Part shown: positions 42,625 to 50,730 of the stretch, one piece after another
How the letters are laid out: every line of letters begins with the position of its first letter
Position numbering within the stretch: the first letter of the stretch is position 1
Source: Sphaerochaeta sp. Phil3
GTDB taxonomy: Bacteria; Spirochaetota; Spirochaetia; Sphaerochaetales; Sphaerochaetaceae
Direction of reading: 5' to 3'
Assembly (NCBI GenBank): GCA_001940825.1
Contig: MSGT01000046.1
Location: 1-64,000, forward strand
Length of the DNA: 64,000 nucleotides
Program-made: the position numbers and the translations under genes
The notes under the pieces: generated by a model
The model's database searches: none
The model's input: only the letters and a program-made list of their open reading frames with translations
What the model was told of the DNA's origin: nothing

Positions 42625-43911
42625 TCAAAATTGTAGGATCTCCTTGTTCAAAAGGAAATCAAAAAGTCCCACGGTAAGGATTCCTTTGTCGTTCATGTGA
42701 GGCTTTACTACGTCTTTTACGACTATCAGCTTTCCAAAGCTGTCGTTTATGCAGTTCAACGAATTGCTTTCTTGCTTTTCTTTTTCAATGTCAGGAATTG
42801 ACAATGCTGATTGTATGTAATATCTTCTGCTGCCTTTGTTCGCTACGAAATCGACTTCATAATAGACTCTTTTTGCTGAATCGGTTGGCTCTCGTCTTTC
42901 TACAACTCCAACATCTACATTGTAGCCTCTGTATCTAAGCTCGTTGTATATTACGTTCTCCATGATGTGACTTTCTTCGATTTGTCTAAAGTTCAGCCGT
43001 GCATTCCTGAGCCCAACATCTTCAAAGTAGTACTTCTTTATTGCACCTATATGTTTTTTTCCTTTTATATCATAACGACTTACTTCGGATACAATGAATG
43101 AATCCTGAAGTATAGATATATATTTCACGATGGTATTTGCACTTATCGATGAACCGATAACGCTTTTGAATTTGTTTTCAAGTTTGTTTGGATTGGTCAA
43201 AGAGCCTATGGATGATGCCAGTATGTCTATTAGACTGTCCAATTCCTGGCTTTTTGTTATTCTGTTACGAGATAGTATGTCTTTTACATAAGTTTCATTA
43301 AACAAGTTTTGTAGATACTTTTCTTTTTGCTCATCGGTCTGCATTGTGAGGGTGAATGGGAGACCTCCATAGGTTATGTACTCCGCCCAACCGTGATAGA
43401 CGTCTCCATTGTAGGTTTGCATGAACTCTGCGAATGTAAGGGGAAGGACATGTATTTCATCACCTCTTCCTCTGAACTCGGTTAGAATGTCACTGGAAAG
43501 GAATTTTGAATTGGAGCCTGTTACATATATATCGATGTTCTCTAGGTGAAGCAGTCCATTCAAAACACTGAAAACCTTTATGTAGCTGTTTTCGTTTTTC
43601 AATTCTTCTTCAGTAATAGCTAGTTGTATTTCGTCTAGAAAAATATAGTATTCCTTGGTTTTGTCTTTGACCAAAGACCTAATGTACTTCGAAAGGGCTT
43701 CTGCATCCCTCAGCTCTTCGTTTTGGTCATCATCAAGGGCAATCCTGATTATCCTATCTTCTGGCGTTCCAAGTTCAATTAGATATTTGTAGAAAAGCCT
43801 AAAGAGAATGTACGACTTTCCAACCCGTCTGATTCCAGTTATGACTTTTATCGCTCCATTGTTCATTCTAATCTTCAAGTCGTTTATGTATTTGTCTCTT
43901 CTTATTTCCAT
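42625..43911 (-). CDS. AAA ATPase with DUF4143-type C-terminal domain
   Basis: 428-aa protein of the AAA_14/DUF4143 family, found patchily in gut and oral bacteria and often near mobile or accessory genes. Walker A is GIRRVGKS (26-33), Walker B is EYYIFLDEIQ near 95, and a sensor-like TGSNSKFLSSD follows. The C-terminal ~200 residues include the RGYNVDVG and YYEVDFVANKG region characteristic of DUF4143, which resembles a nuclease-like fold (E-VDFV-K). Function is unknown. AGGA lies before the ATG. A near-palindrome lies directly upstream. The base composition is more AT-rich than the core genes, consistent with acquisition. Confidence 0.85.
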   Translation of the reverse strand: MEIRRDKYINDLKIRMNNGAIKVITGIRRVGKSYILFRLFYKYLIELGTPEDRIIRIALDDDQNEELRDAEALSKYIRSLVKDKTKEYYIFLDEIQLAITEEELKNENSYIKVFSVLNGLLHLENIDIYVTGSNSKFLSSDILTEFRGRGDEIHVLPLTFAEFMQTYNGDVYHGWAEYITYGGLPFTLTMQTDEQKEKYLQNLFNETYVKDILSRNRITKSQELDSLIDILASSIGSLTNPNKLENKFKSVIGSSISANTIVKYISILQDSFIVSEVSRYDIKGKKHIGAIKKYYFEDVGLRNARLNFRQIEESHIMENVIYNELRYRGYNVDVGVVERREPTDSAKRVYYEVDFVANKGSRRYYIQSALSIPDIEKEKQESNSLNCINDSFGKLIVVKDVVKPHMNDKGILTVGLFDFLLNKEILQF

Positions 43912-43926
43912 TGGGCGGTCCTTTTT

Positions 43927-43960
43927 TGAGTAAAATTGGTAAAAATACCACTTTTGCTCA
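43927..43960. promoter_or_regulatory. 34-bp near-palindrome upstream of the AAA/DUF4143 gene
   Basis: TGAGTAAAA...GGTA-aaaa-TACC...TTTTGCTCA, one mismatch in the outer arms, 16-49 bp before the start codon. Candidate operator or 5' hairpin. Confidence 0.4.
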
Positions 43961-44038
43961 GTTTAGCTGTATTCTGGGGATTTGTATATCCTTTTTTGCG
44001 ATGCCGATGCCCGATGTCGATAAATTAGATGCATTCAC

Positions 44039-44062
44039 TTGACAATATGCTGGGGGTATCCT
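44039..44062 (+). promoter_or_regulatory. Degenerate third copy of the poly-G promoter
   Basis: The stretch TTCACTTGACAATATGCTGG is identical to copy 2 apart from one base, but the G tract is only five long and the next TAT-like box (TATCCT) lies 12 bp from TTGACA, too close for a working sigma70 promoter. The conserved leader hairpins are gone. Confidence 0.65.
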
Positions 44063-44082
44063 CTCCATGAGACCTCCTGTCT

Positions 44083-44121
44083 GCATGTGCTGAGGCTTCA
44101 CATGCTTGTGTTTGTTTTTTT
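44083..44121 (+). terminator. Intrinsic terminator downstream of the decayed promoter
   Basis: GCATGTG/CACATGC stem with a 9-nt loop, followed by TTGTGTTTG and nine T. Confidence 0.7.
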
Positions 44122-44127
44122 TTAAGT

Positions 44128-44400
44128 ATGCAGCCGAATTCACGTCCTTGCAAACCTAGGGGGTCTCTTCATATTTGTCTAGCAGGGTATTTTGCTGAAG
44201 GTAAGATTGAAGGTGTTACAATCAAGAGTTCCACAATAAGAGGAGCAAAATATACTGGAGGGCTTTTGGGTAAGTTCTATTCGAATATACTGAATTGCAG
44301 AGTTGAGATTTGTGAAATATCGACAAATACGAAGGAAGTAGGTGGCCTCGTTGGCTTCTACTGCAATGGAAAGCTTTCTAGCTGTTGCTGGTGGTCTTGA
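44128..44400 (+). pseudogene. Remnant of a GLUG-motif surface protein
   Basis: An open stretch whose central part reads GVTIKSSTIRGAKYTGGLLG, then NILNCRVEICEISTNTKEVG and GLVGFYCNGKLSSCCW. The GGLLG and GGLVG steps at ~25-residue spacing are GLUG repeats, found in bacterial surface proteins and adhesins. There is no signal peptide, no ribosome site and no complete domain; the frame ends after two repeats. It sits 66 bp beyond the decayed poly-G promoter, so it is most likely the leftover of a third member of this surface gene group. Confidence 0.55.
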
Positions 44401-44519
44401 TTTGTGCAGACCAATGGACAAACACCCTCTGTCCTTTGTTGGCTTTTGATGATATATTTCAGGTAGCATTTCTCTCGCAATGGGGAAAACTCGAAAGAAG
44501 TAAACAGGAGATTTGAAAG

Positions 44520-45020
44520 ATGAAGAAGACAATCGCAATTATCGCTCTCGTAGCAATGATTATCGTTCCTGTCGCAGCAAAGAGCATCCTTCCAACTCAG
44601 AAGAGCTCCTTTGCAGTAGGTATCGAACTTGGACAGCCAACCGGCGTCACAGTCAACTATGACATTGACAGCAAGTGGGATGGCTACATCACAGCGGCAT
44701 TTGGTTTTGGCAGCGACAGCGGTTATATCAATGCAGTCCTTGGTGGTCAGTACAAGGCTGGAGAGTTCAAGATCAACAAGGCAAAGTTCGATGTCAATGT
44801 TGGTCTTCAGGCTGGTGCAATCATCAATCTTGGTCAGAGCGCAGGTGTAAGGCTTGCAGTTCGTGGAACAGGTTCCGTCTCCTATGACTGGACATGGAAG
44901 AACGTTGGTGCCTTCACGGCATATCTAAGAGCTGGTGTAGGTCCTGCAATCAACTTCGTTGACGGTGTAAACGTTGGCATCACATGGAATGCAGCACTTG
45001 GATGCGTATATCACATCTGA
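44520..45020 (+). CDS. Secreted, probably outer-membrane beta-barrel protein, 166 aa
   Basis: A Sec signal peptide (1-20, MKKTIAIIALVAMIIVPVAA) is followed by a mature part of alternating hydrophobic/polar residues with many Gly and Tyr: FAVGIELGQPTGVTVNYDI, GYITAAFGFGSD, VNVGLQAGAIINLG, AYLRAGVGPAINF, VGITWNAALGCVYHI. About eight beta strands and an aromatic final residue region suggest a small outer-membrane barrel. I cannot name a family. The ribosome site is weak (AGGAG 13 nt upstream, GAAAG nearer). A clean terminator follows. Confidence 0.75.
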   Translation: MKKTIAIIALVAMIIVPVAAKSILPTQKSSFAVGIELGQPTGVTVNYDIDSKWDGYITAAFGFGSDSGYINAVLGGQYKAGEFKINKAKFDVNVGLQAGAIINLGQSAGVRLAVRGTGSVSYDWTWKNVGAFTAYLRAGVGPAINFVDGVNVGITWNAALGCVYHI

Positions 45021-45046
45021 TTGTTTGAACCATTCGCAACAAAGAG

Positions 45047-45075
45047 GGCTCGTGCGTGCACGAGCCTTTCTTTTT
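45047..45075 (+). terminator. Terminator after the barrel protein gene
   Basis: GGCTCGTG-CGTG-CACGAGCC (45047-45066), an 8-bp stem with a 4-nt loop, followed by TTTCTTTTT. The following 45076-45273 shows nothing recognisable. Confidence 0.85.
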
Positions 45076-45273
45076 GCTCTTCACTGCTTCCAAACAATGG
45101 TCTTGGATTTCAAGTACCCCATTTCAAATGGAATTTTGCTGCAAAATATGGATCTAAAGTTGAGAAAATTGTCGCAAGCACCATTGTAAAATGAAAGAAT
45201 TTTGTCGCAAGGCTGTTGTGTTCTGAATCTGTTTTCTTCTCTGCTTGAACTTTTAAAAACTAGAACGGTGTTG

Positions 45274-45798
45274 CTATTTCAGCTTCTTTCCCATTTCAAT
45301 CCTTACTTCGTGCTGCTGTGGATCTGTATTCGAATAGGAGTAAAGGTCAAAGCCAATGATCGAGAACCCGTTTCTTCTGTAGAAGGCGATTGCGTTCTCA
45401 TTGCAGGACTGCGTCTCAAGGACGATCATGCGTGCACCTGAAGCCAAGGCCTCCCGTTGCATTGCATCCATCAAGGCTGTTCCAATACCAGTGCCGCGTT
45501 TTGCATCGTCGAATATGCATATATTGCTTATTCTGAAACGATTGTTCCAGCTTTCAATGGAGCCTTCCACGAATCCAATCAGCTCTTCTTCATCAAATGC
45601 GCCAAATGCGATTGGGTCTTCCAACCATGAGCCAAAGAACTCGTCTTCGAACGACTTGTCTACAGTGGAACCGAATGGCACATGGTTCATCTGAAAGCCT
45701 GAATCGGTCTCATGGATGTCATAATAGCCATTGGTTTTGTAGCATGTCGTGAATTTCCTGCCTGAAAACGTTTTCTTGTCCAATCGTTTGATTTCCAT
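45274..45798 (-). CDS. GNAT-family N-acetyltransferase
   Basis: 174-aa acetyl-CoA-dependent acyltransferase. The acetyl-CoA pyrophosphate loop is DDAKRGTGIGTALMDA (Q/RxxGxG/A pattern near residue 115), followed by LETQSCNENAIAFYRRNGFSIIGF, typical of motif B. The substrate is unknown. I start it at ATG 45798 (MEIKRLDKKTF); the frame runs 19 more codons through the promoter region. A good sigma70 promoter (45834-45862) lies ~35 bp upstream. The gene is isolated, diverging from the OPT transporter region. Confidence 0.85.
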   Translation of the reverse strand: MEIKRLDKKTFSGRKFTTCYKTNGYYDIHETDSGFQMNHVPFGSTVDKSFEDEFFGSWLEDPIAFGAFDEEELIGFVEGSIESWNNRFRISNICIFDDAKRGTGIGTALMDAMQREALASGARMIVLETQSCNENAIAFYRRNGFSIIGFDLYSYSNTDPQQHEVRIEMGKKLK

Positions 45799-45833
45799 AT
45801 ACGCACCCGTGGCCTTATACTTGATAATGACTA

Positions 45834-45862
45834 CTAATAATGATGAAAGATACAACTGTCAA
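45834..45862 (-). promoter_or_regulatory. Promoter of the GNAT gene
   Basis: Minus-strand consensus TTGACA (45857-45862), 17-bp spacer, TATTAG (45834-45839). Confidence 0.6.
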
Positions 45863-45915
45863 TGTGTTGTCAAACCAGTATTCTTTAGTTTGGATTTGAA
45901 GTATGATGGGCTTTC

Positions 45916-46083
45916 GGAGCAACTTCCAAAACTCCTTCATGCGTCCTGGCCATGCCCTGCACGGCTGGAATACCGCCTTCAGCAACTTCATAATACACAA
46001 AGTATTACCTCAGTTGCTTCAGGCGGCTTCCATCTCGGCAATCCATGTCCAATCCACGCAAAGCATAGTTTTGAAAGTTCCTC
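45916..46083. repeat. 168-bp dispersed element with inverted ends (copy 2)
   Basis: Left end GGAGCAACTTCCAAAACT and right end AGTTTTGAAAGTTCCTC are inverted repeats. It is in opposite orientation to copy 1 (29906-30073) and of identical length. The central hairpin here is ATAATAC/GTATTA, with a T-A pair where copy 1 has C-G. It ends 59 bp before the OPT gene. An open frame runs through the element into that gene but has no ribosome site. Confidence 0.8.
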
Positions 46084-46142
46084 TTCGAAAAAGGAAATAC
46101 ACATTGAAGGGGCCTGTCGGTCCCTCTAGGGAGAGAGTTTTC

Positions 46143-47729
46143 ATGGCTGATAGACAATTGACCGTGAGAGGTGTGATTACCGGAATCCTTGGACTTGTCG
46201 TGATAACGGCAAGCTCCATGTATGTAGCCCTTAGGATGGGCGCCCTTCCTTGGCCAACTGTGTTTGTGACCGTCCTTTCCATGACGGTCCTTGGAAGGAT
46301 GAAGGGTTCGACGCTTCAGGAGATAAACGTCACCCATACGCTCATGAGCGCCGGGGCGATGGTTGCAGGAGGGCTTGCCTTCACCATTCCAGGAATCTGG
46401 ATGATAGATCCAAACGCTGACGTCAAAGTCCTGCCTATAATGGTCATGGCGGTTTGCGGAGCGGTGCTTGGAACGTTGTTCTCCGCTGTCTATAGAAGGA
46501 ACCTAATAGAGGAGCAGAAGCTTGTCTATCCAATAGGGCAGGCATCCTACCAGACCCTTGTCACGGGTATAAGCAAGGGAAAGGAATCGCTGAAGCTTTT
46601 CGTCTCAATGGGAGCAAGTGTGGTGTTCACAGCCTTGAGGGATGCATTTGGATGGATTCCATCTGTCATAACTGTGTTCCTGGGAAACTCTCTTGTGCAG
46701 CCAATAACCATTTGGATAAGCCCAATGGCATTGGCAATTGGTGCCATGATTGGTAAGCTTTCTGCGTTTTTGTGGCTTGGCGGTGCGGTTCTGGGCTATC
46801 TTTTGATAGTTCCAATAGGACTTTCAACGAACCTTTTCGCGGATATGGCAGCTGCAAATCTCTTTAGAGAGAACCTTGGAATAGGACTCATGCTGGGAAC
46901 AGGCGTTGGGGTCTTCATCAAGGTTGCAATAGATGCGGTGAAGAAGAGAAAAGCCAACAAAGGCAACGAAAAGGCATCCTCTCTACAGAGCAGGAATATT
47001 GCAATATGCCTTGCAATTGGCATAGTCAGCGCCCTGATAATGGCTCTTTTTACTGACATGAGCCTAGGCACCGCCGCCCTTGCGGTCCTTGGCGTATGCC
47101 TTACTACGTTGCTTTCAGGAATACTCACAGGCCAAAGCGGGGTCAACCCCATGGAGGTGTTTGGAATCCTTGTCATGTTGCTCGTGCAGGTTTCGTTCAA
47201 TCCTTCGCTTATGGTGCTGTTCCTCACGGCCGGTCTCGTCTCCGTTGCGTGTGGCCTTTCCGGTGATGTCATGAACGATTTAAAGAGTGGCTACATGCTA
47301 AAGACCGATCCAAAACAACAGATTCTTGGGGAGGCCATAGGAGGAGTGCTAGGAGCTGTGATATCGGTCTTGGTGCTCTTTCTCATGAAGAAGAGCTTTG
47401 GCGGGTTCGGGACGGATCTTCTTCCAGCACCTCAGGCCCGTGCGGTGGCGTCCATGGCCAGCGGTCTTGGCGACTCGCCTGCGTTCTTCGTTGGCATTGC
47501 AATTGGTGCTGTGATGTACCTTTTGGGAGTGCCTGCCGCTACACTTGGACTTGGAATCTACCTTGCAATCAACATATCCCTCATAGTTGGCATTGGAGCC
47601 ATAGCCGCCCTTGTCATTTCAAAGACAACGAAGGTACAGAACAATGATATAGGCCTGGTTTCGAGCGGACTCCTTGGAGGAGAGGGCATCACTGGTGTTG
47701 TGATTGCAATAATAAGCATGCTAGGCTAA
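46143..47729 (+). CDS. OPT-family oligopeptide/metal-chelate transporter
   Basis: 528-aa polytopic membrane protein with about 14 hydrophobic segments. The OPT family is indicated by VRGVITGILGLVVITASSMYVALRMGALPWPT near the start, EQKLVYPIGQASYQTL (the conserved NPG/E-x-x-x-P-x-G region), and GLSGDVMNDLKSGYMLKTDPKQQ, which is highly typical. OPT proteins import oligopeptides or metal-chelates with protons. The ATG at 46143 has AGGGAGAG 7 nt upstream. A hairpin separates it from rlmN. Confidence 0.88.
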   Translation: MADRQLTVRGVITGILGLVVITASSMYVALRMGALPWPTVFVTVLSMTVLGRMKGSTLQEINVTHTLMSAGAMVAGGLAFTIPGIWMIDPNADVKVLPIMVMAVCGAVLGTLFSAVYRRNLIEEQKLVYPIGQASYQTLVTGISKGKESLKLFVSMGASVVFTALRDAFGWIPSVITVFLGNSLVQPITIWISPMALAIGAMIGKLSAFLWLGGAVLGYLLIVPIGLSTNLFADMAAANLFRENLGIGLMLGTGVGVFIKVAIDAVKKRKANKGNEKASSLQSRNIAICLAIGIVSALIMALFTDMSLGTAALAVLGVCLTTLLSGILTGQSGVNPMEVFGILVMLLVQVSFNPSLMVLFLTAGLVSVACGLSGDVMNDLKSGYMLKTDPKQQILGEAIGGVLGAVISVLVLFLMKKSFGGFGTDLLPAPQARAVASMASGLGDSPAFFVGIAIGAVMYLLGVPAATLGLGIYLAINISLIVGIGAIAALVISKTTKVQNNDIGLVSSGLLGGEGITGVVIAIISMLG

Positions 47730-47737
47730 CATTGGCT

Positions 47738-47757
47738 AAGGGCTGGGAAAAGCCCTT
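47738..47757 (+). terminator. Weak terminator between the OPT gene and rlmN
   Basis: AAGGGCT-GGGAAA-AGCCCTT with only two further T. Partial termination is likely; the rlmN ribosome site follows at once. Confidence 0.4.
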
Positions 47758-47769
47758 TTGGGAGGTGTT

Positions 47770-48816
47770 ATGGATATGAAGGACATCGAGGTTTTCTCTC
47801 TTTTTGCAAAGACTCCGGCCCAGATAGCCGACATCCTTGGTTTGGAGAAGAAGTTCCAAGGCAAGCAGGTCTATTGTTGGCTTGTGAAGGGCGCGCAGTC
47901 CTTCGACGAGATGACGAACCTCTCGTTGCCCCTTCGCAGCACGCTCTCATCCAAGCACCCATCCCCATTCTCGTCCAAGGTTGTATCCTCGCAGACCGAT
48001 GCCTCTGGGGCTGCAAAGCTTGCAATACAGCTACATGACGGAGGCATCATCGAATGCGTACTGCTAACGGACAAGGAAGGGGATCTGACAGCATGCCTTT
48101 CAAGCCAGGTAGGTTGTGCCATGGGATGCAGGTTCTGCAGGACAGGGACGCTTCGTTTCAAGCGGAACCTTGCGGACTATGAAATCATAGAGCAGTTCGC
48201 ACATCTTTGCCACATTGCAGAAAAGCCAATAACCCATGTGGTGTTCATGGGAATGGGGGAGCCCCTTGCAAACATAGACAACGTAGTGTCCGCAGTATCG
48301 TTCCTCCATGACCCTGAAGGCTACAACCTAAGTCACAGAAGGATAACGATATCCACCTGTGGTCTCGTACCTGGCATCCTTGACCTTTCCAACCGCAAGG
48401 TTCCTGTGAAGCTTGCGGTGTCGCTTGTGACCGCCAACGATGAGAAGCGCTCGTTCCTCATGCCAGTGAACAGGTCGTTCAACCTTGCGCAGTTGAGAAA
48501 CGCTTTGGTGAGGTTCCAGAAGGTCTCAGGCCGTCGTTTCACCCTTGAATACTGCATGATACATGATATGAACATATCGGCATCGGACGCAGATGACCTC
48601 AAACGGTTCTGCAACGGCCTTGAGGTCGTCGTGAACCTCATACCGTTCAATCCCTGCAACGAACTTGAGTTCGAGACCCCTACGTCTGAGGAGATCAAGT
48701 CGTTCACCTCTGCGTTGGACAAGAGGAACATCCCTTACACCATACGGATAAGCCGTGGACGTTCGATAAAAGGTGCGTGCGGGCAGCTTGCCGGAAAGCT
48801 TCAGGAAGAGGCTTGA
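47770..48816 (+). CDS. rlmN: 23S rRNA (A2503-C2)/tRNA (A37-C2) methyltransferase RlmN
   Basis: 348-aa radical-SAM enzyme that makes m2A in 23S rRNA and some tRNAs. The iron-sulfur motif CAMGCRFC (C116, C120, C123) is intact, as are MGMGEPLAN, the SAM-binding ISTCGLVPGI and the catalytic C-terminal cysteine in GACGQLAG. The start is one of two ATGs, 47770 (GGAGG 4 nt upstream) or 47776 (10 nt); 47770 is listed. There is no sign of the Cfr-type changes that give antibiotic resistance. Confidence 0.95.
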   Translation: MDMKDIEVFSLFAKTPAQIADILGLEKKFQGKQVYCWLVKGAQSFDEMTNLSLPLRSTLSSKHPSPFSSKVVSSQTDASGAAKLAIQLHDGGIIECVLLTDKEGDLTACLSSQVGCAMGCRFCRTGTLRFKRNLADYEIIEQFAHLCHIAEKPITHVVFMGMGEPLANIDNVVSAVSFLHDPEGYNLSHRRITISTCGLVPGILDLSNRKVPVKLAVSLVTANDEKRSFLMPVNRSFNLAQLRNALVRFQKVSGRRFTLEYCMIHDMNISASDADDLKRFCNGLEVVVNLIPFNPCNELEFETPTSEEIKSFTSALDKRNIPYTIRISRGRSIKGACGQLAGKLQEEA

Positions 48817-48854
48817 GAGGGCTTCCAATAAAACAAAGGAAGCTCTCCTTGGAA

Positions 48855-49469
48855 TCAGATATCTCTCACTACGATAAGTCCAACGAAGTCCATGTCCTTG
48901 TAGAAATCAGTCTCAAAGCCCGTTCCAAAGTAGACTACAGGTGCGGTGTCGGAGTCTTTGGTGGACGCTGCCCAGTAGTAGGTCTCTTCGAATTCCACAA
49001 GACCCGTCTCGAACAGCTGTGTGTATATAGCCAAGAGCTCATCGACAGATGGTAGCCTCCAGCCTGAATATGATTCATTATTTGTAATCATTGTGCAGTT
49101 TTGGGATATTGTTAGTGCTTCTTCGTAACTCATGCCATCTGTGTCCACCACAAATTCCTCAAGGTTTGCACCTTCGTAGGTGAAGACCACGCCACCAGCC
49201 TGCCCAGCTGTTCCAGGTTCGATCAATGGCTTGTCGTCTGTAGTATTTTCAATTGGTTCGCTGGGCTCAGTTGTCTCAATCTCTTCAAGTTCTTCAACCT
49301 TTGTGTTTTCGTTTGCCGTATCTGCCTCATTGGAAGTCTCAACGATATCGGGCTGAGAGGTGGGCTGTGCTGTGGATGGGATGTCCTCCTGCAAAGCCAT
49401 TGGGGTTGTCGTGGTGCATGATGCAAGTGCAAGTATGAGTGCAATCAGTAGTGATGCGAAGGTTTTCAT
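48855..49469 (-). CDS. Lipoprotein with DUF1566-like C-terminal domain, 204 aa
   Basis: The signal peptide ends in LALASC (lipobox Cys near 18), so it is a membrane-anchored exported protein. After a low-complexity Thr/Glu/Pro-rich linker (~20-95, e.g. EELEEIETTEPSEPIENTT), the C-terminal part GMSYEEALTISQNC, SGWRLPSVDELLAIYTQLFE and YYWAASTKDSD follows DUF1566/Lcl-type domains common in spirochaetes and other bacteria. Function unknown. Its ATG overlaps the hflX stop as ATGA with AGGAGG upstream, so translation is coupled to hflX. A GAGGGCTTCC/GGAAGCTCTC hairpin lies between it and rlmN. Confidence 0.8.
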   Translation of the reverse strand: MKTFASLLIALILALASCTTTTPMALQEDIPSTAQPTSQPDIVETSNEADTANENTKVEELEEIETTEPSEPIENTTDDKPLIEPGTAGQAGGVVFTYEGANLEEFVVDTDGMSYEEALTISQNCTMITNNESYSGWRLPSVDELLAIYTQLFETGLVEFEETYYWAASTKDSDTAPVVYFGTGFETDFYKDMDFVGLIVVRDI

Positions 49470-50629
49470 GTGTTTTCCTCCTGTGTGGCATCTGCGATGT
49501 CGAATGGGTTGTCGAATACGAGGGCTCCTATCCTTTCAAGGACGGTTTTCATGGATTTGTCTTCCAGAATCGAGACTTCCATGCAGTTTGGCTCGGTTGA
49601 TACGAAGGCATTCACCGCAAAGAGGTTCTCCTCAGTCACAAGATCCATTTTGTTGAGAAGGACAAGTCGTGGTTTCTCTAACGCACCAAGCGATTTCAAG
49701 ACCTGAGTTGTCGTCTCCCAACATTGCATGAGATCCTCGCGGGAGGCATCTAGGATTATGAGTAGGGCGTTTGCCAGAACCGCCTCCTCAAGCGTGGAGC
49801 GGAAGGCGTCTACAAGTTCATGGGGAAGATCGCTTACAAATCCTACGGTGTCTGTAAGGAGTATGTTCTCCCCGTTTGGAAGACGCACTCTTCTTGTAGT
49901 TGGATCAAGCGTTGCAAACAGCATGTCCTTTGACAGTACGTTTGAGTCAGCTATTCGGTTTAGGAAAGTGGACTTTCCGCTGTTTGTATAGCCTACAATG
50001 GCAACATTGGGCATGTTTTTCTGTAGTCTGTTGCGCCTTTGGACATCGCGTTGCTTGGAAATCTCCTTTATCTCCTTCTTGAGGCGGGTGATTCTCTCCT
50101 GAGCCTGTCGCTTGTCCAGTTCAAGCTGTTTCTCTCCGCTTCCTTTGGCACCTTTCACACCGCCACGCTGCTGAGAGAGGTTCGCCCATTTGCGTTTGAG
50201 TCGTGGAAGCGAGTACTGAAGCTGCGCAAGCTCCACTTGAAGACGTGCCTCCCTTGTGGTCGCCCTGTTTGCGAATATCTGAAGGATTATCTCCTGCCTG
50301 TCTACAACACAAAGGTCAAGGACCTGCTCAAGGTTGCGCTGTATGCGCGGGCTTATGCCGTTGTTGAACACAACAAGGTTGCTTTCGCTCTCCTGCGCCA
50401 TGAATGCAAGCTTTTCGACCTGGCCTTTTCCAAGATACGTTGCGCTGTTGAACTCCCTTATTGGAAAGTAAAGCCAACCTCCCACCTGGATGCCCACCGT
50501 GCTGCAAAGGGCTTCAAGCTCGTCACGGCAACGCTGGGCCTGCATCTTGGATGAGGCTTGGTCGCTTGTGACCACCAACATGGCCCTTATCCTGGAGAAT
50601 ATGTCCTGTTGTTTGGATATGTCTACCAT
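49466..50629 (-). CDS. hflX: Ribosome-associated GTPase HflX
   Basis: 387-aa TRAFAC GTPase that splits stalled ribosomes under stress. The N-terminal HflX domain with GVKGAKGSGEKQLELDKR precedes a G domain with G1 GYTNSGKST (near 210-220), G3 DTVGFVSDLPHELV and G4 NKMD. The length is slightly below E. coli HflX. There is no ribosome binding site; a TACAAT box ends 8 nt before the ATG, so the mRNA may lack a leader. It is the first gene of a two-gene unit with the lipoprotein gene downstream. Confidence 0.95.
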   Translation of the reverse strand: MVDISKQQDIFSRIRAMLVVTSDQASSKMQAQRCRDELEALCSTVGIQVGGWLYFPIREFNSATYLGKGQVEKLAFMAQESESNLVVFNNGISPRIQRNLEQVLDLCVVDRQEIILQIFANRATTREARLQVELAQLQYSLPRLKRKWANLSQQRGGVKGAKGSGEKQLELDKRQAQERITRLKKEIKEISKQRDVQRRNRLQKNMPNVAIVGYTNSGKSTFLNRIADSNVLSKDMLFATLDPTTRRVRLPNGENILLTDTVGFVSDLPHELVDAFRSTLEEAVLANALLIILDASREDLMQCWETTTQVLKSLGALEKPRLVLLNKMDLVTEENLFAVNAFVSTEPNCMEVSILEDKSMKTVLERIGALVFDNPFDIADATQEENT

Positions 50630-50637
50630 ACAAAAGG

Positions 50638-50666
50638 ATTGTAGCAGAGTTTCGCAAGGCTGTGTA
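50638..50666 (-). promoter_or_regulatory. Promoter of hflX (near-leaderless)
   Basis: Minus-strand TACACA (50661-50666), 17-bp spacer, TACAAT (50638-50643), eight bases before the ATG at 50629. Confidence 0.4.
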
Positions 50667-50730
50667 TAGTTGAGGTATAGTGGCGCAATGTTGGAAAAAG
50701 TGTTAGTATTTCCCCCATCCGGAGGGTCAT

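Noticed and set aside
45903-46142. N-terminal extension of the OPT transporter through the 168-bp element
   Set aside because: The same reading appears from the other copy on the opposite strand with no gene attached; AGGGAGAG and ATG 46143 give a normal start.
47770-48816. Cfr-type resistance methyltransferase
   Set aside because: The motifs and length fit housekeeping RlmN, and the context is ordinary.
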